The position numbers and the translations under genes were made by a program. This document shows, piece after piece, positions 36,063 to 45,587 of a stretch of 64,000 bases of DNA (within the stretch, counting starts at the first letter, position 1; each line of letters opens with the position of its first letter). The stretch lies in assembly GCF_014695975.1 (NCBI RefSeq), contig NZ_JACJPI010000058.1, positions 496,001 through 560,000 of the forward strand, given 5' to 3'. This DNA comes from Leptolyngbya sp. FACHB-321 (GTDB taxonomy: Bacteria > Cyanobacteriota > Cyanobacteriia > Leptolyngbyales > Leptolyngbyaceae). Under the pieces are notes generated by a model that ran no database searches, was not told the DNA's origin, and saw only the letters and a program-made list of their open reading frames with translations.

Positions 36063-37514
36063 ATGAATGTCGAAGGGACAAGCAAAAATCACAATAGCCA
36101 ACCGTTTCCAAAGGAAAGAGGTGGGTTAAAGCAGGAAGGAGACTCCGAGCGAGATCCTCAACCGCCACGTAAAGGGTGGCGGCGCTTTTTAGTGCCTGCC
36201 CTCATTGTGGCGGCAATTTTAGGGGGCGTTGGCTGGATTGTGTTCAATCGGTTCATCATGCCAATACTGATCTTCAGCAGCATGAAACCACAGCTAACTG
36301 AGGTCGAGTTATCGTTGCCAAGGACAGCATCGATCGCGGATAGCTCAGACTATGCAGCTAACCTTGATTCACGACAGTCTGTCACTTTGCAGCCACGGGT
36401 ATCTGGTCAGATTGCAGCCATCTATGTCAAAGCTGGCGATCGCGTTGAGGCAGGCACACCCATTATTCAAATTGATGCCGCTCAACAGCGTGCCCAAGTT
36501 GCCGGTCGTGATGCCGCAGTAGAGTCAGCCGCAACTGACATCACTGCGGCGCAGGCGGAGGTCGTTAGTGCTAGAGAAACGCTGCGATCGTTACAGGCAA
36601 GACGGATCGCAAATTTGTCTGACGTTCAGTTGAACCAGAGCGAATATCAGCGCTACCAGGATCTATTTACTCAAGGAGCCAGCAGCAAGCAAGTGCTTGA
36701 CCAAAGGCTAAATGCGCTGCAAACCGCGCGGGCAAACCTCAGCCAAACAGAGGCAGATATCCAGGCGCAGCAGTCAATCATTTCGCGATCGCAGGCAACT
36801 GTTGCAAAAAACCAGCGTGCCTTACAGCAAGCACAGGCAAATGTGACCGAAGGGCAGGCAGAGCTTCAGTACTACACCATCAAAGCTCCTTTTTCGGGAG
36901 TAGTTGGAAACATTCCTGTTAAGGTAGGCGATTTCGTCGATAATGCATCCCCACTGCTCCGCATTACGCAGAATGAGCAGCTTGAGGTGCAAATGCAAAT
37001 TCCTCTAGAACGGTCTTCTGCTCTACGCTTGGGGTTGCCTGTGCAATTACTGGATGAGAAAGGTAAGGTGTTGCAAACCGGTAAGCTATCTTTTATTGCG
37101 CCCGATGTTGACGCATCTACACAGTCTGTACAAGCAAAAGCGGTGTTTAACAATTCGAGCGGCGCACTGCGAACCTCACAGTTTGCTCGCGTCAGGGTTG
37201 TTTGGGCAACTCGTCCAGGCGTTTTAGTACCAACGACTGCCATTTCGCGCTTAGCCGGTAAGAATTTTGTGTTTGTTGGTACGCCGTTCAAGGCATCGGG
37301 CTGCAAAGCCGCCTCGGCAGGAGAGGGGGCACCGCCACCGACCAATGTTGACCCTAACCAACTGGTCATAGCTCAAAAGCCAGTGCAGCTAGGCAGGATT
37401 GTTGGCAACGACCAGGAAGTGCTAGACGGTCTTAGTGCCAGCGATCGCATTGCCACTTCCGGCATCCTGAGCCTGCAAAATTGTTTGCTCATCCAAGCGG
37501 CAGCACCAAAGTAA
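36063..37514 (+). CDS. RND efflux periplasmic adaptor (membrane fusion protein)
   Basis: 483 residues. The cytoplasmic N-terminus is followed by one membrane helix (about 41-70) and no lipobox, so it is anchored by a helix. The lipoyl half-motif VSGQIAAIYVKAGDRVEAGTPI, a long coiled-coil hairpin (about 145-265, rich in Gln/Ala), the second lipoyl half (LQYYTIKAPFSGVVGNIPVKVGD) and a beta-barrel with RLGLPVQL follow. This is the HlyD/AcrA layout. It pairs with the RND pump 103 bp downstream on the same strand. The outer-membrane TolC partner is not in the window. Confidence 0.93.
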   Translation: MNVEGTSKNHNSQPFPKERGGLKQEGDSERDPQPPRKGWRRFLVPALIVAAILGGVGWIVFNRFIMPILIFSSMKPQLTEVELSLPRTASIADSSDYAANLDSRQSVTLQPRVSGQIAAIYVKAGDRVEAGTPIIQIDAAQQRAQVAGRDAAVESAATDITAAQAEVVSARETLRSLQARRIANLSDVQLNQSEYQRYQDLFTQGASSKQVLDQRLNALQTARANLSQTEADIQAQQSIISRSQATVAKNQRALQQAQANVTEGQAELQYYTIKAPFSGVVGNIPVKVGDFVDNASPLLRITQNEQLEVQMQIPLERSSALRLGLPVQLLDEKGKVLQTGKLSFIAPDVDASTQSVQAKAVFNNSSGALRTSQFARVRVVWATRPGVLVPTTAISRLAGKNFVFVGTPFKASGCKAASAGEGAPPPTNVDPNQLVIAQKPVQLGRIVGNDQEVLDGLSASDRIATSGILSLQNCLLIQAAAPK

Positions 37515-37617
37515 TGTTTACGGTTTAACCTGATTGGGCTAGCAGGCAGTCGCCTTTCTGTAGTCCATAATCTCTCACCTCTGACAGCGGGCAGTTTCCT
37601 CAGGACACCTGTGCTTT

Positions 37618-40600
37618 ATGATTCTCTCCATTTCAACCTTTTTTATTCGTCGTCCTATCTTTGCGACGGTTTGCTCGATCGTGGTGACGCTCTTAGGGAT
37701 TGCGTGTATTCCAACACTGCCGATCGCTCAGTATCCCGATATTGCGCCGCCACAGGTAACGGTTACGTCTAACTACATTGGTGCTAGCGCGGAAACGGTC
37801 GAATCAACCGTGACCAATATCCTAGAGCGAGAACTAAACGGCATCAGTGACTTGCGGTATATCAAGTCTACAAGTGCTAACGACGGTACCAGCATCATCA
37901 ACCTGACGTTTGGACTCGGTCGCAACCAGGATCTAGCAGCGGTAGATGTGCAGAATAAGGTGTCGACGGTGCAATCGCGCTTACCGGGTCCTGTGACCCA
38001 AACAGGTGTCCAGGTAGCAAAAGCGAACAGCAACTTCTTGCTAGCGATCGGAATTTATTCCGATCGGGACGAAAAAACAGGACAGGACGTCTACGACAGT
38101 ACCTACCTCAGCAATTACGCCGATCTCTATTTAGTAGATGCACTCAAGCGGATTAAAGGTGTAGGGGGTGTGCAAACGTTTGGCGAACGGAAATACGCCA
38201 TGCGTCTTTGGGTTGACCCAGAGCGCCTCGCCAGTCGTGGACTGACAGCCCAGGATGTCATCACAGCACTGCAACAGCAAAACCTCCAGGTTGGTGCAGG
38301 GCAAATCGGGCAACCACCTGTTGATGATGGACAGCAATATCAGTATGCCGTCACCGCTCAGGGGCGCTTTAAGAATGCGGAGGAATTCAACGATCTGGTT
38401 GTAAAAACAACCGAAACCGGCACTCTGGTCAAACTGCGGGATGTGGGTCGAGCCGAACTAGGGGCTGAAAACTATGGGTCTCTCCTGCGCTTCACCCCTA
38501 AAGATCGCATTACACACCAGGGCATTGGGCTTGGTATTACTCAACAATTTGGCAGTAATGCGCTGGATGCTGCTCAGGCTGTCAAAGATGAAATGAAGCG
38601 TCTAGAGGCAAGCTTTCCACCTGGAATGCGTTACGCTGTTGCCTTTGACACTACGACATTTATTGAAGCGGGCGCAGAAGAGGTTGTTGTTTCGCTAATC
38701 CTGTCGATTGGGTTAGTGGTACTCATTATCTTTATCTTCTTGCAGAGCTGGAGATCGGCGCTCATTGCCTCAATTACTATTCCAGTCGGTTTGCTCGGCA
38801 CCTTTGTCTTTGTGAAGCTGTTTGGTTTCTCCATCAACACACTGACTCTCTTTGCCTTAACGCTAGCAACTGGGTTGGTGGTGGATGATGCGATCGTTAT
38901 TGTGGAAGACATTACTCGACGCATTCAGGAGGATGGAATGCGACCGCTAGATGCGGCAATTGCCTCTATGGACGCGTTGACGGGTGCCGTGATTGCCACC
39001 TCCATTGTGCTTATGACGGTTTTTGTGCCCGTTGCCTTTTTCCCTGGCACTACAGGGCAGCTTTACAAGCAGTTTGCGTTGACGATCGCCTTTTCAGTTG
39101 GTGTTTCATCCTTTAGCGCCATCATCCTTACACCAACTCTGTCGGCGCTTTTGCTACGACGCGGACAGATGCCCGATAACTGGTTCTTTAATCGAATTAA
39201 CTCAGCTATTGACAGCACTCGGCATCGTTACATTCGTTCACTGGATGGTCTCACACGACGTAAAGGGCTGGTCGTTGGACTGTTTGCAGGCGCATTGGCA
39301 CTAACGTACTGGGTCTATACGATCGTGCCAGGAGGGTTTATCCCCGATGAAGATCAGGGCTATTTCATCACGATTGTCCAGGCACCTGAAGGCGTGTCGC
39401 TCAATTACACCCGTGATGTACTGGAGAAAGCTGAGGCGATCTTGAAGCAGCAGCCAGAAATTGAAAATATTTTTGCGGTCGGCGGCTTTAGCTTCAGTGG
39501 TTCAACCCCAAACAACGGCTTGATTTTTACAACCCTCAAACCTTGGGGCGAACGCAAACAAGCCGAGCAATCGGTGAAGTCTATTATTGGCGGCTTTTTC
39601 CCAAAACCATCGGGGCTGTTCCCCCAGATGCTAGGTATCAAAGAAGCAATAGTCATTCCGGTCGCGCCGCCAGCCTTACAGGGTGTAGGGAATTTTGGTG
39701 GCTTCGATTTTCAACTGCAAGATCGCACTGGGCTAGGGTTTGATGTGCTGGGTGAGAACCTCAACAAGTTTATGGGTCGTGCTGCGACCTATCCTTCAGC
39801 AGACAAACCCCTGCTGGCTGGCTTACGCCCCACCTTTAATGCAAACACGCCGCAAATCTCGGTGGAGGTCGATCGTACGCGGGCAAACCAACTTCAGGTG
39901 CCGCTACAGGATATTTTCAACACGCTGCAAACGTCGTTGGGTTCAACGTACGTTAATGACTTCAACCAGTTTGAACGCACCTATCGAGTGTATGTGCAGG
40001 CTGACCAGCAGTTTCGCTCAAACCCTGAAGATATTAAGCGGCTGTATGTGCGATCGCAGACGGGCAGGATGATTCCGCTTAGTAACTTGGTGACCATTAC
40101 TCAGACGATCGGTCCGTCTATCATCACCCACTACAATCTGTATCGCTCCGTTGAAATTACTGGTGCCGGTGCACCGGGCGTTAGTTCAGGGCAGGCGCTA
40201 CAAGCAATGGAAGCGGTGGCAAAAGAAACACTACCTAGAGGCTTCGGTTATCAATGGTCTGGGTTATCGCTGGAAGAAATTGAGTCTGGCGGCAGTGCCA
40301 TCTTTATCTTTGCGCTGGGGGTTGTCTTCGTTTACCTCACCCTGGCAGCTCAGTACGAAAGCTACATTGATCCTTTCATTATTCTGCTGACGGTGCCGCT
40401 GGCAATTCTGGGCGCGTTGGTTGCAATTTTGCTGAACGGCACGGCTAACGATGTTTACACCCAGATTGGCTTTGTCATGCTGATCGGGATGGCAAGTAAA
40501 AACGGTATTCTCATCGTGGAATTTGCGAATCAGCTCTATGAGGAAGGATGGAGCATTACAAAAGCAGCAGTGGAAGCATCGCAAGAGCGACTACGACCAA

Positions 40601-40881
40601 TTTTGATGACTGCCATCTCTGCGATCGTGGGTGCCGTGCCCCTTCTCATTGCAACGGGTGCAGGTGCTGCCGCTCGTCGATCGTTGGGCGCAGCAACCGT
40701 CGGTGGGATGTGCGTTGCTACAGTGCTCAGCCTGTTTGTCGTACCTATCCTTTACATCGTCATTAAAACAGCTGAAGCGCGTTACCGTCGTGGACCTTAT
40801 AAACCCGCGAGCGCAAGCGGTCCCGATACGGAACCTGATAGTTCGACCCCTACCAGTAAGGAAGCTACCTCTAAGCGTTAG
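37618..40881 (+). CDS. RND efflux pump inner-membrane subunit (HAE1 family)
   Basis: 1087 residues, typical for AcrB-type proton-driven pumps. It opens with FFIRRPIFATVCSIVVTLLGI and has the two large periplasmic loops. TM4 carries GLVVDDAIVIVED with the paired aspartates needed for proton relay. The second half has FIPDEDQGYF, VEVDRTRANQLQVPLQDIF, LTLAAQYESYIDPFIILLTVPLAILGAL and GMASKNGILIVEFANQL. The substrate is unclear; HAE1 members export hydrophobic and amphiphilic compounds. The C-terminal tail of about 30 residues is Ser/Thr/Glu-rich and likely disordered. Confidence 0.96.
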   Translation: MILSISTFFIRRPIFATVCSIVVTLLGIACIPTLPIAQYPDIAPPQVTVTSNYIGASAETVESTVTNILERELNGISDLRYIKSTSANDGTSIINLTFGLGRNQDLAAVDVQNKVSTVQSRLPGPVTQTGVQVAKANSNFLLAIGIYSDRDEKTGQDVYDSTYLSNYADLYLVDALKRIKGVGGVQTFGERKYAMRLWVDPERLASRGLTAQDVITALQQQNLQVGAGQIGQPPVDDGQQYQYAVTAQGRFKNAEEFNDLVVKTTETGTLVKLRDVGRAELGAENYGSLLRFTPKDRITHQGIGLGITQQFGSNALDAAQAVKDEMKRLEASFPPGMRYAVAFDTTTFIEAGAEEVVVSLILSIGLVVLIIFIFLQSWRSALIASITIPVGLLGTFVFVKLFGFSINTLTLFALTLATGLVVDDAIVIVEDITRRIQEDGMRPLDAAIASMDALTGAVIATSIVLMTVFVPVAFFPGTTGQLYKQFALTIAFSVGVSSFSAIILTPTLSALLLRRGQMPDNWFFNRINSAIDSTRHRYIRSLDGLTRRKGLVVGLFAGALALTYWVYTIVPGGFIPDEDQGYFITIVQAPEGVSLNYTRDVLEKAEAILKQQPEIENIFAVGGFSFSGSTPNNGLIFTTLKPWGERKQAEQSVKSIIGGFFPKPSGLFPQMLGIKEAIVIPVAPPALQGVGNFGGFDFQLQDRTGLGFDVLGENLNKFMGRAATYPSADKPLLAGLRPTFNANTPQISVEVDRTRANQLQVPLQDIFNTLQTSLGSTYVNDFNQFERTYRVYVQADQQFRSNPEDIKRLYVRSQTGRMIPLSNLVTITQTIGPSIITHYNLYRSVEITGAGAPGVSSGQALQAMEAVAKETLPRGFGYQWSGLSLEEIESGGSAIFIFALGVVFVYLTLAAQYESYIDPFIILLTVPLAILGALVAILLNGTANDVYTQIGFVMLIGMASKNGILIVEFANQLYEEGWSITKAAVEASQERLRPILMTAISAIVGAVPLLIATGAGAAARRSLGAATVGGMCVATVLSLFVVPILYIVIKTAEARYRRGPYKPASASGPDTEPDSSTPTSKEATSKR

Positions 40882-40903
40882 ACAGATAACGTTAAGCAGA
40901 CAG

Positions 40904-40958
40904 CCCTACAGCGATTGCCCTGAACCCTATTGGTGGCGCTGTAGGGTTCTGTTCTTTT
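40904..40958 (+). terminator. Terminator of the RND operon
   Basis: Arms ccctacagcg (40904-40913) and cgctgtaggg (40937-40946), perfect 10-bp stem, followed by ttctgttctttt. Confidence 0.75.
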
Positions 40959-41127
40959 AAACGGTATGAAGCTCTGGCAATGCTACGCGGTCTTGGCAGT
41001 CAGCGATGTGAAACTCTCTTAAAGCGGGGCTGTAGAATCCTGATAGCGATCACTTTTTCTGTAGAAAGAAGTGGCAGCTAGAGTAAGGTACAGGTAAACC
41101 GAAGACCCTTAGGGGGGTGAGCGATCG

Positions 41128-41880
41128 GTGAGTCACGGTAGCTCTGTGCTGCTGATCGTGTTCACGAATGCAAAAATGATTGACAAAAAGGATTCTCCTC
41201 CAGCAAGGTGCTTTTTCCAACCGTTTTCCATTACAAGAGTTTTCACACTTGTCCAAACGAATAATGTTAGACGCAGCCTGTTACCAGCGACCGTCCTGGT
41301 TATGCTTGCCGCGACTCTACCCGTACAGGCACAATGCACCACCTCCTACGAACCTGGAGCACAGCCACAGCGGGTTACTACGGGTTTGTTTGATGGCAGA
41401 GTGGGACGCATCAAGGTGATTAACAACACCGAAAACGCAACGCTCATCTCGCTCTACCATCCTGATGCGCCAAAGCGAGTCTTTAGATATTGGTATGCGG
41501 AGCCTGGCGAGGGCTATCTGCTAGGCACTGATAACTACAGCAGCGATTGGGGCATTCAAGTTGATGAAGGTCCAATCTGCATTGTGGGACGAGTTGCCAG
41601 TTGGGATGGCAGCACCTTTACAACCTTTCCTAGCCGCCTCTTTATTACAGAGGCAACGCCCAGCATCAAGGGAACCGTCAGTGGAAGTCCAGTAGCGCTA
41701 CCATCCCTACCACAACTCCCAACCGACTACGAGACAATTGCTCGCAAACAACTAACTGAAGGCGACATCCGAGGCAGTCTTCTTTCCTTGCTGCGGGCTG
41801 CCGATCTTTACAAGGCAAGTGGACAAATTGCAGACGAAAAGCGGGTTCGCGATCGCATTAATCAGATCCGTGGCAACTAG
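41128..41880 (+). CDS. Secreted protein of unknown function
   Basis: The reading frame starts at GTG 41128, with a G-rich aggggggtg upstream, and encodes 250 residues; ATG 41176 is an alternative. A hydrophobic signal segment (SLLPATVLVMLAATLPVQAQ) lies unusually far in, at about residues 49-68, so the true start may be downstream and non-ATG. The mature part contains FDGRVGRIKVINNTENATLISLYHPDAPKRVFRYWYAEPGEGYLLG, a beta-rich domain I have seen in unannotated cyanobacterial proteins, then a Pro-rich linker and a helical C-terminus (QLTEGDIRGSLLSLLRAADLYKASG) like a TPR-type pair. Function not recognised. Confidence 0.75.
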   Translation: MSHGSSVLLIVFTNAKMIDKKDSPPARCFFQPFSITRVFTLVQTNNVRRSLLPATVLVMLAATLPVQAQCTTSYEPGAQPQRVTTGLFDGRVGRIKVINNTENATLISLYHPDAPKRVFRYWYAEPGEGYLLGTDNYSSDWGIQVDEGPICIVGRVASWDGSTFTTFPSRLFITEATPSIKGTVSGSPVALPSLPQLPTDYETIARKQLTEGDIRGSLLSLLRAADLYKASGQIADEKRVRDRINQIRGN

Positions 41881-41971
41881 GTGGTAGCTATAGACTGTAG
41901 GATTCTTAAGACTTTTTTCCTACGGCTTAAGAATGACTGGAAAAAAATAAAGGGTCGTCTACAATAAAAGT

Positions 41972-42045
41972 AGCGGAGACGCAAGTTTCCGTTCACTCCT
42001 CACACCACATTCCGCCTGAACGTTTGTTCGGGCGGTTCCTTTTTG
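41972..42045 (+). ncRNA. yfr1: Yfr1 small RNA
   Basis: The region has the complete Yfr1 layout. A 5' hairpin cggagac-gcaa-gtttccg (41974-41990) is followed by the single-stranded core actcctcacaccac (41995-42008), identical to the ultraconserved Yfr1 motif. A terminator hairpin ccgcctgaac-gttt-gttcgggcgg (42012-42035) with cctttttg closes it. A -10 box tacaat lies at 41960-41965, placing the start near 41972, so the RNA is about 70 nt. Location directly upstream of trxA is the known conserved context in many cyanobacteria. Yfr1 is a trans-acting RNA that pairs through its CU-rich core, with outer-membrane porin mRNAs among reported targets. Confidence 0.93.
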
Positions 42046-42162
42046 AGGCGCTACTGACGAAACATCAAAAATTATGTCTAAATGAGTGGGCAGTTGTATC
42101 GAAAGCACCAGTTATCGCTATGGTAGAATTTCGGGATAACGATGTAGGCAAGGATTCCTAGA

Positions 42163-42486
42163 ATGGCAGCAGCAGTGCAAGTGACGGATTCTTCTTTTAA
42201 ACAAGATGTTCTTGAGAGCGAGATTCCAGTTTTAGTCGATTTTTGGGCACCCTGGTGCGGTCCTTGTCGTATGGTGGCTCCGATCGTCGACGAAATCGCT
42301 GCTCAGTATGATGGTCAGGTAAAGGTCGTAAAGCTCAATACTGACGAAAATCCTAGCGTTGCTAGCCAGTATGGCATCCGCAGCATTCCGACGCTGATGA
42401 TCTTTAAGGGCGGACAGCGCGTTGATATGGTGGTTGGTGCAGTACCAAAAACCACTCTGTCCAATACGTTAGAAAAATACCTTTAA
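42163..42486 (+). CDS. trxA: Thioredoxin
   Basis: 107 residues, a classical thioredoxin with active site WCGPC (Cys32, Cys35), the buried Asp in [17 protein letters not shown], and the cis-proline in [13 protein letters not shown]. It reduces disulfides of target enzymes using electrons from ferredoxin- or NADPH-dependent reductases. The m-type/E. coli-like sequence is the housekeeping form. AGGA lies eleven bases upstream of ATG 42163. It has its own promoter region after the Yfr1 terminator and a terminator at 42670. Confidence 0.97.
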   Translation: MAAAVQVTDSSFKQDVLESEIPVLVDFWAPWCGPCRMVAPIVDEIAAQYDGQVKVVKLNTDENPSVASQYGIRSIPTLMIFKGGQRVDMVVGAVPKTTLSNTLEKYL

Positions 42487-42669
42487 TTTGGATAGGCAAA
42501 GCCCTAGTTGAATCTGGATATAGGGACATGATCACTCATGGACAACCATTTCAGATTCTAAATGCGGTCATCTCTTATTTCTAAGCTCTGATTGCTTGGC
42601 AATAAGCGTCTAGTGAATAACTAGGATTTACTTCACTAAGTAGCGATCGGTCATCAAGCATATTGCATT

Positions 42670-42708
42670 AACGCCGCAGAAAATAGATTCTTGCGGCGTT
42701 TTTAGTTT
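42670..42708 (+). terminator. Terminator downstream of trxA
   Basis: Perfect arms aacgccgca (42670-42678) and tgcggcgtt (42692-42700) followed by tttagttt. It lies about 180 nt after the trxA stop, leaving a long 3' UTR or room for a short separate RNA. Confidence 0.8.
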
Positions 42709-42770
42709 ATTTACTGAACGAGGGTCGCTGTAATCTCGATAGAATAGGATGCTGGCTGTTGGAGGAATTC

Positions 42771-43838
42771 ATGGCTTCATCTCTGTCATCAAACCCATCT
42801 GAATCGCTTCATGCTGATGTGCTGCGTTTGCTCGATCGTTTACCAAATTCACAGCATGGAGAACTGATTCAGCTTGTGTTGGCAACGATCGTCAGAATGG
42901 CGGAGAGTGATATTGACCGTCTGGACTGGAAGATTTGCGCTGCCTCGCTTCAAGATATGGAACGAGCCTTTAAGACGTTCTACCCCTATCGGCACGTGCG
43001 GAAGATTGCTATCTTTGGCTCCGCCCGTATTATGCCCGATACACCTGAGTATGCTCTGGCAGCAGAGTTTGCACATCGTGTGACACAGGATGGCTTTATG
43101 GTCATTACGGGGGCAGGCGGCGGCATTATGCAAGCGGGTAATGAAGGAGCCGGACGCGAAAAGTCCTTTGGTCTTAACATTCAGCTACCGTTTGAGCAGG
43201 GCGCAAATCCGTTTATTGAAGGCGATCCAAAACTCGTTCCGTTCAAGTACTTCTTTACACGCAAACTTTTTTTCTTACGTGAAAGCGATGCGCTAGCGCT
43301 ATTTCCCGGTGGTTTTGGTACTCAGGACGAAGCCTTTGAGTGCATTACGCTGACCCAAACGGGAAAATCATCGCCAGTACCGTTAGTGTTGATTGATAAA
43401 CCTGGTGGCAATTATTGGCATGACTGGCACGACTATATTCAGAAGCAACTGCTCAAGCGTGGTTTGATCAGTGCTGATGATCCTAGCCTGTACACTATTA
43501 CCGATCGCCTGGATGTTGCGTGTGAGGCGATCGCCAACTTCTACCGCGTTTTTCACTCCTGCCGCTACTTTGGCAATCGGCTTGTCATTCGTCTCAATTC
43601 GGAACTATCGGATGCTGATGTCGAGCAGTTGAATGAAAACTTCAACGATATCTTAGTAAAAGGTCGCATCGAAAAAAGTCAACCTTTACCTCAAGAAAAG
43701 CAGGATATGGCTGATGGCTACTCTCATTTGGTGATGTATTTCAACCAGCGCGACCTGGGGCGGTTGTATCAATTTATCGCTGCACTCAATCAATTTGGCG
43801 CACCGACAGAAGAACGTACTCACCCAGAACGGAAGTAG
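42771..43838 (+). CDS. LOG/TIGR00730-type Rossmann-fold protein
   Basis: 355 residues from ATG 42771, which has ggaggaa just upstream; the TTG at 42759 overlaps that site and is rejected. The central domain has IAIFGSAR, VITGAGGGIMQAGNEGA and the active-site PGGFGTQDEAFE, the PGGxGTxxE signature of the LOG lysine-decarboxylase-like group. Those enzymes split cytokinin-type nucleotides or other AMP derivatives. This is a longer cyanobacterial form with about 75 extra N-terminal and 100 C-terminal residues of unknown role. Actual substrate unknown. Confidence 0.87.
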   Translation: MASSLSSNPSESLHADVLRLLDRLPNSQHGELIQLVLATIVRMAESDIDRLDWKICAASLQDMERAFKTFYPYRHVRKIAIFGSARIMPDTPEYALAAEFAHRVTQDGFMVITGAGGGIMQAGNEGAGREKSFGLNIQLPFEQGANPFIEGDPKLVPFKYFFTRKLFFLRESDALALFPGGFGTQDEAFECITLTQTGKSSPVPLVLIDKPGGNYWHDWHDYIQKQLLKRGLISADDPSLYTITDRLDVACEAIANFYRVFHSCRYFGNRLVIRLNSELSDADVEQLNENFNDILVKGRIEKSQPLPQEKQDMADGYSHLVMYFNQRDLGRLYQFIAALNQFGAPTEERTHPERK

Positions 43839-43848
43839 GTACTGCTGG

Positions 43849-43896
43849 GGAGAAGAGGAGAAGAGGTAAGAGGTGAAGGAGTGAAGAAGTAAAGAG
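43849..43896. repeat. STRR-like purine-rich tandem repeat
   Basis: Degenerate gaagag/gtgaag repeats directly after the LOG-family gene. Comparable tracts occur at 53272-53338 and 55217-55265. Confidence 0.5.
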
Positions 43897-44054
43897 AAAC
43901 GGCGTGGGCGATCGTCAATGGCTGTAAGGTCAAGGTGTGTTTGATCTGAGTGAGAACTGCCGTATACCGCAAAGAATGTGGTTAAAATACCGCATCGAGG
44001 AAAGAAGTTGGCTATTCTAGGGGCTAGTAAACAGTCAACAATGAAGCCCTTGCT

Positions 44055-44654
44055 ATGCTTTCGCAAATTGTGCGTCCGATGGTTCAAACCCAGATTCGAC
44101 TGCTGGCAAATAGTCGTGCCATGCGCCCCACAATGGTCTCGACAGTTGCTCACTGGCTTGGCTTTTTGGGAGTCCGGGCTCAGGTAACGCATCTTGATGC
44201 GGGTGCTGGCAAAATTCACATTTCCCTTTCGGTTGATAAGCCTGAAGGGTGTGATGCTCATGACTGGCAGCAAATTCTTCACAATTTGAATACGGCTCGA
44301 ACAGAGGCAGAGGTCGTCTCTATCAATCCGGTAGAGTTTACGCCGCAACAGCAAAGCAAGATGCAACGCTTGCTAGCCTACCTCATTCAGGTGGGCGCAC
44401 CGGATAGCTCTGTTGATTGGGAAAGCCTCCAGCCTCAATTACAGGCATTAGGGCTGAGTGAACCAATGGTGCTTGGCATTCGATCGGCGTTGAAGGTGCC
44501 GCAAGCGCTTGATGATTTGCTAGATGGTTTAGATTCTGATGTAGCGGCTGTAGCATTGCCGAAAGCGGTTAGCATTGCGATGCTCGATCGCCAGGTGAAT
44601 GCTTCTGAAGATCAAGCTTTAGTGGCGTTATTAAAGGCAATGAAGCATCAATGA
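44055..44654 (+). CDS. Conserved hypothetical protein (199 residues)
   Basis: Soluble, without signal peptide or membrane helix. The N-terminal 100 residues form an alpha/beta unit (THLDAGAGKIHISLSVDKPEG); the C-terminal half is helical (QQQSKMQRLLAYLIQVG, LDDLLDGLDSDVAAVALPKAVSIAMLDRQVNASEDQALVALLKAM) and slightly resembles a TerB-like helical bundle. I do not recognise a named family. It is alone on its strand and ends next to a terminator. Confidence 0.7.
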   Translation: MLSQIVRPMVQTQIRLLANSRAMRPTMVSTVAHWLGFLGVRAQVTHLDAGAGKIHISLSVDKPEGCDAHDWQQILHNLNTARTEAEVVSINPVEFTPQQQSKMQRLLAYLIQVGAPDSSVDWESLQPQLQALGLSEPMVLGIRSALKVPQALDDLLDGLDSDVAAVALPKAVSIAMLDRQVNASEDQALVALLKAMKHQ

Positions 44655-44659
44655 AAAAT

Positions 44660-44705
44660 ATGAAAGCTAAGGGCTAAAGGCTAAGTAGCATTTTTTAGCC
44701 TTAAG
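44660..44705. terminator. Bidirectional terminator candidate with ggctaaa repeats
   Basis: A stem formed by aaggcta and tagcctt around a short AT-rich loop, with ggctaaa heptamers, lies between two convergent genes. It is the same repeat unit as the strong terminator at 32165-32224. Confidence 0.5.
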
Positions 44706-44708
44706 ACT

Positions 44709-45587
44709 TTATCCCTCATCTTTTACAGGAACGAACTCTAGTCGATACCGATAAAGTGCTACCGGACGATCGCTTGCCTTGAAGTAATCTTCATCCTGCG
44801 GCGAGAGATAAATTGCTGTGACTTGATCTGCCGTGATTGCTGGCTGTCCTGTAGTAACGACCTCGGCTGCTAGGTGGTGATAAGCTGTAGTCGTTTCGAC
44901 TTGGTTCAAGTAAGGATTGGGTACACCGCGAAAGACCTGCTGAAACAACTCGCTTGTAAGAAAGTCGTCAGCAGCAGGCGTTTCGATAGCACGAGCAGTC
45001 ACAACAGAAATAAGTTGTCGTCCACCTTGCATCAGTGTGATCTGGCGGTTGGGCGATCGCGGATCAACGGTAACAGCCAGCACGCTATCGCCCAAATAAG
45101 CTTTTGCTAAGTTGAAGCCGTTAAAGGCACGATCGGACACCACAGCATCTTTAACAAGCCCTTTCAACGGCAGTAACGAGAACACAGTAGAATTCGTTGA
45201 CAGTGAACGAGACGGCACAAAGCGAACGTTACAGGCGATCGCCTGATTCAAATATTTTTGATTGCTGTCAAAACCTGGTGTGACGATCGCAGGTGCTAAG
45301 GGTGCCGCTAGTTCCACCAATGTACTGGTCATTTTCCAGGTGCCAGCCAGCCAGTCGGGGTACTCCAAATCGCCGTTAGCTGTCTGTACGACTGGTTTAT
45401 CGTCCCAATGTGGGAAAGCAGCAAGGCGGTCAGCGAGCAATCCAGCTTGAGCGTTACTACTCAACCACAGCCAGCAGACCAAGGTGCAACAGACAACCTG
45501 CAAAAGTGGCTGGAGTGAAGGAAAACGGCACTTAACGTTGCTGCATAGTGCTAGGCTTCGTACGCTTTGTACTGCCTTAACCCGCAC
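44709..45587 (-). CDS. DUF6816-like secreted protein
   Basis: GTG 45587 is chosen as start because tctcctg on the plus strand gives CAGGAGA ten bases before it; the frame extends to 45770 without such a site and would overlap the divergent kinase region. The resulting 292 residues begin with a long signal region ending WLWLSSNAQAG. The mature part has FPHWDDKPVVQTANGDLEYPDWLAGTW, STLVELAAPLAPAIVTPGFD and YLNQAIACNVRF, which I recognise as the cyanobacterial/plastid family DUF6816. Several plant homologues are lumenal, so a lumen or periplasm location is likely. Function unknown. Confidence 0.8.
   Translation of the reverse strand: MRVKAVQSVRSLALCSNVKCRFPSLQPLLQVVCCTLVCWLWLSSNAQAGLLADRLAAFPHWDDKPVVQTANGDLEYPDWLAGTWKMTSTLVELAAPLAPAIVTPGFDSNQKYLNQAIACNVRFVPSRSLSTNSTVFSLLPLKGLVKDAVVSDRAFNGFNLAKAYLGDSVLAVTVDPRSPNRQITLMQGGRQLISVVTARAIETPAADDFLTSELFQQVFRGVPNPYLNQVETTTAYHHLAAEVVTTGQPAITADQVTAIYLSPQDEDYFKASDRPVALYRYRLEFVPVKDEG

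Noticed and set aside
43686-44366. 226-codon minus-strand frame
   Set aside because: Antisense to the ends of the LOG-family gene and the 199-residue gene; low-complexity, no family signature, no ribosome-binding site.
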